Source: Chitinophaga pinensis (GTDB lineage Bacteria > Bacteroidota > Bacteroidia > UKL13-3). From it: a stretch of DNA of 64,000 nucleotides. The stretch spans positions 1-64,000 of the forward strand of contig CAMARW010000009.1 of assembly GCA_945860865.1 (NCBI GenBank), written 5' to 3'. Within the stretch, counting starts at the first letter, position 1; each line of letters begins with the position of its first letter. The translations under genes and the position numbers were made by a program. The notes beneath the pieces are model-generated. The model had not been told where the DNA came from. It saw only the letters and a list, made by a program, of their open reading frames with translations, and ran no database searches. Shown in pieces: positions 51,055 through 60,000 of this stretch.

Positions 51055-51950
51055 TGCATACGCCAGTTTTACTTATAATTTTTAACAGATTTGATACTAC
51101 GCGGCAGGTAATGGCTAAGCTGCGCGAAGGCTTGGTGCCCAAATTATATGTATACTGCGACGGACCAAGAAAGGAAAAATTGGGCGAAGCGGAGCAATTA
51201 AGGCTAGTGCAAGAGCAGGTTTTAAATGCCATTGATTGGCCTTGCGAGTTGATAACAAATTTTAAAACAGAAAATGAAGGTCCGCGTTTGGCCATTGGCC
51301 ATGCTGTTTCTTGGCTGTTTGAAACCGAGGAGCGAGGTATTATTTTAGAGCATGATTGTGTGCCTCACCTGAGCTTTTTTAATTATTGCGAAACCCTGCT
51401 CAAGCATTATGAGGCAGATGAACGTGTAATGCATATTTCGGGTGATAATTTTCAATTTGGCAGGTGGCGAGGCGATGGGAGTTATTATTTTTCTAGGTTT
51501 AATCACATTTGGGGATTTGCTACTTGGAAGAGAGCTTGGCAGCATTATGATATAGCCATGCGTGCTTACCCCAACTTTAAGGAAAAGGGTAAAATAAGAG
51601 AAATTTTACCTGCAAAACGCGCACAAAAAATATGGTTAGATGTTTTAGATCGCACCTATTCTGGCAATTTACAAACATGGGATTACCAGTGGACTTTTGC
51701 GATTTGGAATTTAAATGGTTTGGCTATTTTGCCCAATACTAACTTAATTTCTAATGTTGGATTTGATGCATTGGCCTTAAATACGACCAATGCCAAGCAT
51801 AGATTAGCTAATTTGCCTAGTAAAGAAATTGGAGAAATTGAACATCCCAGTGAGATAAAACCAGATGAGGATGCAGATAATTATGCTGTTAATGATGTTT
51901 TTAATCCGAGTATGTTTAGATTTGCCTTACAAAAATTTGGGATCATATAA
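51051..51950 (+). CDS. GT-A fold sugar transferase-like protein
   Basis: TPVLLIIFNRFDTTRQVMAKLR, LYVYCDGPR, GIILEHDCVPHLSFF, HIWGFATWKRAWQHYD. Confidence 0.85.
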   Translation: MMHTPVLLIIFNRFDTTRQVMAKLREGLVPKLYVYCDGPRKEKLGEAEQLRLVQEQVLNAIDWPCELITNFKTENEGPRLAIGHAVSWLFETEERGIILEHDCVPHLSFFNYCETLLKHYEADERVMHISGDNFQFGRWRGDGSYYFSRFNHIWGFATWKRAWQHYDIAMRAYPNFKEKGKIREILPAKRAQKIWLDVLDRTYSGNLQTWDYQWTFAIWNLNGLAILPNTNLISNVGFDALALNTTNAKHRLANLPSKEIGEIEHPSEIKPDEDADNYAVNDVFNPSMFRFALQKFGII

Positions 51951-51952
51951 TT

Positions 51953-52876
51953 TTGAAATCATTTATAAAAAATATTACTGGCTTAAATAAGACAAGTGCT
52001 TATTTGAGAGAAGAAATTGAGAAAATGAAAGTGCTTATGGCGCAACCTATGGTATGCCAAAATAGAAGTGCTAAAGTAACAGGTTTGCAATGGAAGCAAA
52101 TAGAATTTTCTGCCTTTTCTCAGTGGGGAGATGATGGCATAATTCAGTATTTAATCCATCATATTCCAGCATTGGTGCCGAAATTTATTGAATTTGGAGT
52201 AAGTAATTATTTGGAGGCAAACACCCGATTTTTATTATTAAATGATAATTGGCAAGGTTTAATTTTTGATGGTTCGGATGCCAATATTCAGTTTATTAAA
52301 AATGACACCCTAAGTTGGCGATACGATTTAAATTGTGAAAGTTTATTTGTAACAAAATCAAATATAAACGAGGCTATTACCAAGCATGGTTTTAACGGAG
52401 ATTTAGGCATATTACATATAGATATTGATGGAAATGATTATTGGATTTGGGAGTGTTTAACAGCTGTAAATCCACAAATTGTAATCATGGAGTATAATAG
52501 TGTTTTTGGGAATAAAGGAGCCATAAGTGTTCCTTATAAAGACGATTTTTTTGTTACGGATGCCCATTATAGTAACTTGTTTTTTGGCGCCTCCTTAAAG
52601 GCTATGGATTTCTTGGCTAATAAAAAAGGATATAAATTTATAGGTGCCAATACAGCAGGCAATAATGCTTATTTTCTGCGTAATGATTTGGTTAACGAGT
52701 ATGTGCCAATTGTATCTGTGGATGATGCCTACAAGGCTTGTAATTTTAGGCAAAATAGAAATGTTGAAGGAAATGTAACTTTGCAAAGAGACGATAAAAT
52801 GATTCATGCTTGTGCTCAATTAGAAGTGGTGGATGTGGCCCTTGAACAAAGTTTTCCATTAAGTAAATATTTGTAA
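51953..52876 (+). CDS. FkbM-like methyltransferase-fold protein (TTG start)
   Basis: FSQWGDDGIIQYLI, FIEFGVSNYLEANTRFLLLNDNWQGLIFDGSDANI, LGILHIDIDGNDYWIWECL. Confidence 0.7.
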   Translation: MKSFIKNITGLNKTSAYLREEIEKMKVLMAQPMVCQNRSAKVTGLQWKQIEFSAFSQWGDDGIIQYLIHHIPALVPKFIEFGVSNYLEANTRFLLLNDNWQGLIFDGSDANIQFIKNDTLSWRYDLNCESLFVTKSNINEAITKHGFNGDLGILHIDIDGNDYWIWECLTAVNPQIVIMEYNSVFGNKGAISVPYKDDFFVTDAHYSNLFFGASLKAMDFLANKKGYKFIGANTAGNNAYFLRNDLVNEYVPIVSVDDAYKACNFRQNRNVEGNVTLQRDDKMIHACAQLEVVDVALEQSFPLSKYL

Positions 52877-53748
52877 TGATTGCCCAATACATTTTTGATA
52901 AATTGATTGGTTCGAACCAACCAAAATCATTGCTAACTAAGGTGTTAAAATTGGTTAGAAAACAAATTTTAACTAGTAACGACCCTATAGTTAATTACAC
53001 CTATAAAGGAAAAAATTTAGTCATACATTTAAGTCATGATTTTCCATACATACTCAAAGATTACCCGCAGTATAGTCAGAATTTAGGCTGGGTAATAAAA
53101 AAAATGCATCAAAAGTATGCAGATTTGAAAGTGATTGATGTGGGTGCTAATATTGGAGATTCTGCTGTTTTAATAAAAGATATTGCTGATGTGCCCATAT
53201 TATGTATTGAAGGAAATTCTAAGTTTTTGGATTTGTTGAAATTAAATACCAAAGGTTTAAACCAAGTGGCCATTGCAGATTGTTTTGTAGGAGAAGAGAT
53301 GTCTAAAGTGGAAGCTATTAGTGGGTTAGGTTCGGCCCATTTAAAAGAATCTACTGAGGGCGGAATAGAAGTAAAAACTATGCAGCGTGTAATTGCAGAA
53401 AACGATACTTTTAGAGGCGCCAAATTATTAAAAATTGATACTGATGGGTTTGATAACAAGATAATTAGAGGGGCTAAATCTTTTTTAACTGAATCTAAGG
53501 CTGCTGTGTTTTTTGAGTATGACCCCTATTTTTTATCAAAACAAGGGGAGCAAGGGTTTGATATTTTTGATTTTTTTGTTGATTTGGGGTATAAAAAGTT
53601 TTTAATCTTTGATAATATTGGAGATTTTCTTATAACTTTGGATAACCAAAATAAAAAACAGTTTGTAGAGCTTCATGCTTATTTTAATAAAGGTGGTAAG
53701 CAGTATATGGATATTTTGGCATTGCACGAAGAAGATTTAAATATCTGA
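52876..53748 (+). CDS. FkbM family methyltransferase
   Basis: LKVIDVGANIGDSAVLIKDIADVPILCIEGNSKFLDLL, AKLLKIDTDGFDNKIIRGA. Confidence 0.88.
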   Translation: MIAQYIFDKLIGSNQPKSLLTKVLKLVRKQILTSNDPIVNYTYKGKNLVIHLSHDFPYILKDYPQYSQNLGWVIKKMHQKYADLKVIDVGANIGDSAVLIKDIADVPILCIEGNSKFLDLLKLNTKGLNQVAIADCFVGEEMSKVEAISGLGSAHLKESTEGGIEVKTMQRVIAENDTFRGAKLLKIDTDGFDNKIIRGAKSFLTESKAAVFFEYDPYFLSKQGEQGFDIFDFFVDLGYKKFLIFDNIGDFLITLDNQNKKQFVELHAYFNKGGKQYMDILALHEEDLNI

Positions 53749-53759
53749 ATTATTAGCCA

Positions 53760-56700
53760 ATGAAATACGTTGTAGTTGCCCTCATTTTAATTGTTTCAAT
53801 TAAAGGAAGCTCCCAGTGCACCTACAATTCTACGCTATCTTCACCTAATTTGGTGGTGAATGGAAATTTTAGTTCTGGTAATGTTGGATTTACATCAGGT
53901 TATATTCATTCAACTATTAATCCCTTGGGTGAATCAAGTTATATAATTACAAATAATGCTGCTAACGTACACTTTGCTTTTTCTGGCGTAGACCATACAA
54001 CAGGAACTGGTAATTTTATGGTACTTAATGGATCTAGTACACCCACTAATGTTTGGAACCAAAGTGTAAGCGTACTTCCCAATACTTCATATAATTTTTC
54101 TGCTTGGTTTAAAAATATCGTAACAAAACCAGCTTATGCTGGAGCTCCTATTGCCACAGTAGAATTATGGATTAATGGTGTAAAAATAAGCAGAAATTTG
54201 TCGTTGCCAGATTATCCAGATGTCTGGAAACTGCTCGATACGAGCTGGTTCTCTGGTTCAGTTACAACGGCTAACTTATCCATTAGAAATATAGCTACTG
54301 CTCTGCATGGCAATGATTTTGCCATAGACGATGTAGCTTTTAAAGCTTGCTGCCAACCTGCTGGTTCCACACAAAATATGAATGCTTGTTTAGGGAATTT
54401 AACACAACTCAACGGCAGTGCCTCTGGAAGCTTTTTTTGGAGTCCAACTGCGGGCTTAAGTAACCCAACTTCCCTAAACCCGAGCTTTACGGCAACAAAC
54501 AATACTACCTATATATTAACGAAAACAATTGGCAATTGTACCGTAAAGGATACATTTAATATTGTAGTTGAAAACTGTTGCTTTCAGTGCAATTCACTAC
54601 CATTAACCTTAGGCAATGGTTTAGTAGCTTGTTATCCATTTACTGGCAATGCAAATGATGCCAGTGGAAACGGAAATCATGGTACAGTTTTTAATGCAAC
54701 TCTAACTACAGATAGGTTTAATAAACCCAATAGGGCATATAGTTTTAATGGAACTAATGCACGGATTCAAGCACCTCACTCCAACTCCTTAAATATTGGC
54801 AAAATTACAGTTGCCGCCTGGGTAAATTATGGTAATACGGCAACCACACAAATTATTACTAAACGAAATTGGACGAATGCCCAAAATGAAAAATTTGCTT
54901 TTGATACCAAGGAGTTTCATGTAAAAAGAAATGGGGCTTGCACTCCCAACTTGAATTGGAATTCACTTACTTATCCTTCTCCTCCCACAACAGGTGTGTG
55001 GACATACATTGTGGCCACTTATGATGGCAGATTTTCTCGCTTTTATAAAAATGGTGTTTTAGAGAGAACGGTCGATTTTTTAACTTTACAAGATTTGGAT
55101 TTATGTTCATCTGGTGAATTAATTTTTGGGGCTACTTTTGCTACATTCCCTTTCTATTATACTGGCAAAATAGATGATATACGCCTATACAATCGTGCTT
55201 TATCCGATGCTGAAGTAAGCCAATTGTATTTATTTACCGCTACAGAAAGCTTGCCTACTGCCAATGCAGGAACTGATATTCAAATTTGCGGTAATGATAG
55301 TTTTCAATTAAATGGTACAAACAACGGAATACCCGCTTGGTTGCCGGCTGCACCGCTGGCAAATGCCAATATCTTAAACTCGCGGGGACGAGTAATTGGC
55401 AATACTTCGTTTATTTTAACAAGCACCATAGGTTCTTGCATAGCCCGCGATACGATATCTGTAAATATGGTAGATTTGGTTGCTAATGCTGGTTCAGATT
55501 TATTTTCATGTAAACGACAATCTGTGGTTATTAATGGCGCAGGTAATGGAACGCAATTTAGTTGGTTGCCCATTAAAAACATTATGAATAATCTTTCTGC
55601 CAAGCCCACTGTTAATCCAGATACAACTACTACTTATATTTTAACTGTTTCTAATGGCACTTGTGTGCGCAGGGATACCATGACCGTTTTTGTAAACCCA
55701 TTAGATGCGCAAATTCTTAACAAAGACACGGTTTTTTGTGCAGGAGATACCATTCAATTAGTGGGTACAAGTAATGCCCTAAATTACACTTGGTTGCCTG
55801 CAACCAATATGATACAAGCAAATACTCTACAGCCACGGGTGTTTCCGCAAACTACTGCCAAATATTATATAGCAGTAAGCGATGGTATTTGTACTGTTAG
55901 CGATTCTATTCAACTAACTTTAGCAACTTTTACAATAAGCACAAGTGGCGATACTGTAATTTGCGAAGGAGATAGTATTGCCATATTTGCCCAATCTCCT
56001 GGTGCATCTTTTAGCTGGTTACCCACTTTTGGTTTGTCTAATCCAAACGCGAATAATCCCAAGGCATTTCCATTAAATACTACTAGTTATTTGGTTCAGG
56101 CCAATAAAGGAAATTGTTTAGCTAACGCTACTATAAAAGTTTTGGTTGATAAAATTCCACTGGTAAGTGCTGGTCCAGATGTGCGTTATTGTTTTGGCAA
56201 ATCTGCTCAATTACAAGGAAGTGTGTTAAACGCTGCTGCTTTTATTTGGAGTCCGCCAACAGCTTTAAGTGATATTGCAGCCTTACAACCCACCGTTACC
56301 AGCAGTGCAGGAAGGCAATATATACTTACGGCAACGCAAGGAAAATGTATAAACAGAGATACGGTTTGGGCTGAACCAAATCCGCTTGTGGTAGCTAATT
56401 TTACTTTTAGTCCGAACAATAAAGTCTACCCAGTCTTGGTTCAGTTTACCAATCAATCTGCCAACGCAAAATTTTATTTATGGGATTTTGATGATAAGGG
56501 GGCTCAATCTAATTTGTCGAACCCAAACCATACTTTTTTGGAGGCTAAAAAATATGACGTTTGGTTAAAAGTAAGCGATAATTTAGGTTGTTCAGATTCT
56601 ACAAATCTGGAAGTAAATGTAACAGATGAGGCACACTTAAAAATTCCAAATGTTTTTACACCAGATGGCAATAGTATAAATGATTGTTTTGAATTGGTTT

Positions 56701-56912
56701 ATACCGTTTCATCTTTTGAGTTTGTAAGCTATGAGATATACAATAGATGGGGAGATTTATTATACAGAACCAGAATGCCTGGCGGTGCCTGGTGGGATGG
56801 CACCTACAATAATGCTCCTTGTTCAGATGGTGTTTATTTTTTTAAAGTAAATGCCCTCGATTTTTCTGGAAAAGAGTATGGTGCAAATGGAGCGTTTACC
56901 CTTTTGCGTTAA
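53760..56912 (+). CDS. Secreted LamG/Ig-like repeat protein with T9SS type B sorting domain
   Basis: Signal peptide ...SIKGSSQC; LamG-like ACYPFTGNANDASGNGNHG...; Ig-like CxGDS repeats; PKD FTNQSANAKFYLWDFDDKG; IPNVFTPDGNSINDCF...NRWGDLLYRTRMPGGAWWDGTYN...FTLLR. Confidence 0.93.
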   Translation: MKYVVVALILIVSIKGSSQCTYNSTLSSPNLVVNGNFSSGNVGFTSGYIHSTINPLGESSYIITNNAANVHFAFSGVDHTTGTGNFMVLNGSSTPTNVWNQSVSVLPNTSYNFSAWFKNIVTKPAYAGAPIATVELWINGVKISRNLSLPDYPDVWKLLDTSWFSGSVTTANLSIRNIATALHGNDFAIDDVAFKACCQPAGSTQNMNACLGNLTQLNGSASGSFFWSPTAGLSNPTSLNPSFTATNNTTYILTKTIGNCTVKDTFNIVVENCCFQCNSLPLTLGNGLVACYPFTGNANDASGNGNHGTVFNATLTTDRFNKPNRAYSFNGTNARIQAPHSNSLNIGKITVAAWVNYGNTATTQIITKRNWTNAQNEKFAFDTKEFHVKRNGACTPNLNWNSLTYPSPPTTGVWTYIVATYDGRFSRFYKNGVLERTVDFLTLQDLDLCSSGELIFGATFATFPFYYTGKIDDIRLYNRALSDAEVSQLYLFTATESLPTANAGTDIQICGNDSFQLNGTNNGIPAWLPAAPLANANILNSRGRVIGNTSFILTSTIGSCIARDTISVNMVDLVANAGSDLFSCKRQSVVINGAGNGTQFSWLPIKNIMNNLSAKPTVNPDTTTTYILTVSNGTCVRRDTMTVFVNPLDAQILNKDTVFCAGDTIQLVGTSNALNYTWLPATNMIQANTLQPRVFPQTTAKYYIAVSDGICTVSDSIQLTLATFTISTSGDTVICEGDSIAIFAQSPGASFSWLPTFGLSNPNANNPKAFPLNTTSYLVQANKGNCLANATIKVLVDKIPLVSAGPDVRYCFGKSAQLQGSVLNAAAFIWSPPTALSDIAALQPTVTSSAGRQYILTATQGKCINRDTVWAEPNPLVVANFTFSPNNKVYPVLVQFTNQSANAKFYLWDFDDKGAQSNLSNPNHTFLEAKKYDVWLKVSDNLGCSDSTNLEVNVTDEAHLKIPNVFTPDGNSINDCFELVYTVSSFEFVSYEIYNRWGDLLYRTRMPGGAWWDGTYNNAPCSDGVYFFKVNALDFSGKEYGANGAFTLLR

Positions 56913-56982
56913 TTGTTTTTTTAATAGTTTTTTAAGAAAATAGTTTCTTTTTTCTTAATTTTTATTTTTTTTAGCTTAAGGC

Positions 56983-57013
56983 TTTGTAATTCTTTACCAC
57001 TTACTTAGATTTG
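56983..57013 (+). promoter_or_regulatory. Consensus Bacteroidota promoter upstream of the giant surface protein gene
   Basis: TTTG (56983-56986), 19-nt spacer, TAGATTTG (57006-57013): full match to TTTG-N19-TAnnTTTG. Confidence 0.7.
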
Positions 57014-57046
57014 ATGATTCGCCTTTTTAGGTTAATTAGCAAATTT

Positions 57047-60000
57047 ATGTTTAAAAATGTACTTGTTTATTTATTCGTTTTATTTCTAAGCGCAGGCAAT
57101 ATCTCTGCTCAAACTTTTAATTGGGGCATACGGGGTGGGAGCACTGGGCAAGATTTGATGCGCAGTGTATCTACAGATTCTAAGGGTAATATTTATGCTT
57201 TGCTTGTCCCTAATGGAGCAATAAACATTGATAGTTTGGGAACCCCAAGGGTAATTCCGAGTTATGGTAATAGAGATGTTTTAGTTGTAAAATATAATTG
57301 CGATAGTGTATTTCAATGGGTAATAAGAATTGGAGGAAATTTACTTGACGGTGGTTCATTTTTGCTTTCAAGATTGGCATCAGATTCAAGCGGTAATGTA
57401 TATGTTCACACAACCATAAATGGCGCTTGCAATATAACTTCATCCAATGGCTCCAATACAATAATAAATAGTGTTGGTAATACTGATGCTATTTTGGTAA
57501 AAGCGAATACCTCAGGAATTGTGCAATGGACAACGCGCATGGCTGGAAATGGATGGGATGAAAGTGGAGGTATTTGTATTGATAGGCTACAAAATGTTTA
57601 TATAACTGGATTCTACTCAGGAGCGGCTACTCTTACTCAGATAGGTGGGCCAAATAATACTTTAATTTCGGCTGGGAGTCAGGATATTTTTATTGCAAAA
57701 TATAATCCTACTGGAGCTCTGCAATATGCCACACGCGCTGGGGGCAGTTTTCAGGAAGTTCCCTCTAATATTGCTGTAGATAGTTCAGGTGCATTGTATG
57801 TTACAGGTAATTTTGGATGTTGTGGAAATTCAACCATTAATTTTGGAAATAATGTAACCAATACAGGTGGTTGGGGTGCATTTTTGGCTAAAGCTTCGCC
57901 AACAGGTGCATGGCAATGGGGTGTTGGAATGGGCACTGCGAGTTCAGAGTCGTTTTCTGACGTAAAAGTTGATGATATGAACGGTAGGGTTTATGTTTTC
58001 GGGCATTTTTCTGGGAACTCAAATTTAACTTCTCGCCCTCCAGGCGCGGGTGTAAATTTGAGTTCCAATGGTGCTCATGATCTTGTATTAGGGGCATATA
58101 ATTTAAATGGGAGCTTACAATGGGTAAGAACTGTTGGTGGCACTGGTGAAGATTATGGTTTTGGGTTAGATTTGGATGCCAATAGAAGTATTTTAGTTGT
58201 TGGTATTAGTTCGAGCACAGCAAATTTTGGTGGAAGTTCGTTAACTTTAACTGGCGCCTCGCACGCATTTTATGCGAGGTATTCACCTGCAAATGTATTG
58301 CAAGATGTGCAAAAAATTGGCAATGGATTAGCTTATGGTTCAATTGGAATTCATGTAAGTTCAAGTGGTTTAGGATACGTATCTGGCTCCTTCACAGGTT
58401 CTTGGTCGGTGGGGTCAAGTACATACAACAGCTTGGGTAATGAAGATGCCTTTATTGCCCGCATTCAGTTGCCAGATGTTACTACAATTGCAGCCAGTAA
58501 GTTAACACTAAATTGCTTAACAGATAGTATTTATCTATATATTAGAAATAAAGATTTGGGCAATTTTAAGTGGTATAGAAACGATACTTTGTTTTCGGAA
58601 ACCAATGGCAATATGATTAAAATTCATGAGCCGGGTGCTTATAGGGCTGTTTCTTTGAGCGATTGTTCGCCCAACTCTAATTCAGATATTATTTTTATTA
58701 ATAGGTCGCCTTTTTACACCGCACCAAGGGTTACAGATATTACTATTTGTAGGGGCGATAGTGGTAGATTATTGGCTCAAGGCGGAACCTCATACCGTTG
58801 GTCGCCGGCTCTTGGCCTAAGCGATACAACTATTGCCAATCCTTTTGCGAGTACATTAAGTAATAGAACTTATTTTTTAACAAGCACAATTGGGCAATGT
58901 ACCTCACTAGATACTGTATCTGTTTTGGTAGATGCAAATTGTTGCTTAACTTGTGCAACGCCTTTTTCACTTAATCAAGGTACTATTGCCTGTTTCCCGT
59001 TTGATGGCAATGCTAGAGACTTTAGTGGTTTTGGTAATGATGGACAAGTTTTTAATGCTACTTTGGCTCAAGACAGGTTTGCCAGAGCTAATAGGGCTTA
59101 TCAGTTTAACGGTTTTAACTCATTTATTGAAGTCCCAAATTCTGTTTCTTTGCAATCGCCAACCAATAAAGTTACCTTTACATTTTGGGCTGGGGTAATT
59201 GCTTGGGAATTTGCAGGAGGGGTTCAGTTTACACCTATTGTAAGTAAATCAAATGCTGTTGCAGCTGGCCAATACCGTGCATTGTTGCGCAACAATGGAG
59301 TAGCAGCTATGGCAAATGGTAATTCGTTTAATAATACCATTGGTAACCCAAATACCGCCATCAATGTTTGGAACTTTTTTGCTATAACAGTTAGTAATGA
59401 TACCGTTTATTATTATAGAAACGGAAATTTATTGGGTTTTGCAACGGGTCCAACTTCCTATGTGGTAAACAATACCACCCCTTTAAGAATTGGTAGAAAT
59501 GATTTTAATAGCACTTCTTTCTTTAATGGTAGGCTTGATGAACTGCGCATTTATAATAGAACCTTAGGTCCGGAGGAAGTGAGTAAATTATATAATCTCA
59601 GCAATTTGGCTGGTTTGCCGCTCATTTCTGCGGGTATAGATAAGAATATTTGCATAGACGATACCGTTCAACTAACAACCACTGGGTCTAATGGAACTTG
59701 GCTATGGAATCCAACTAGCAGCTTAAGTAGTGATACGGCTAGAAGTCCGTTTAGCTCCCCAGATTCTACAACACAGTATGTGGTTAGGGTTGATTTTTTC
59801 GGCTGTAAAAATTATGATACGGTGCAAGTAATCATTAATAATTTTAGGCCTAATATTGGGGTTGATCAAACCATTTGTGCGGGTGATACTGCCACTTTAA
59901 TTGTAAGTGAAGGAAACAATTTCTCTTGGTTCCCCGATTATAATATAAGCGGTTTAACCAATGATACCGCTTTTGTATTTCCAACCCGTGATACCACCTA

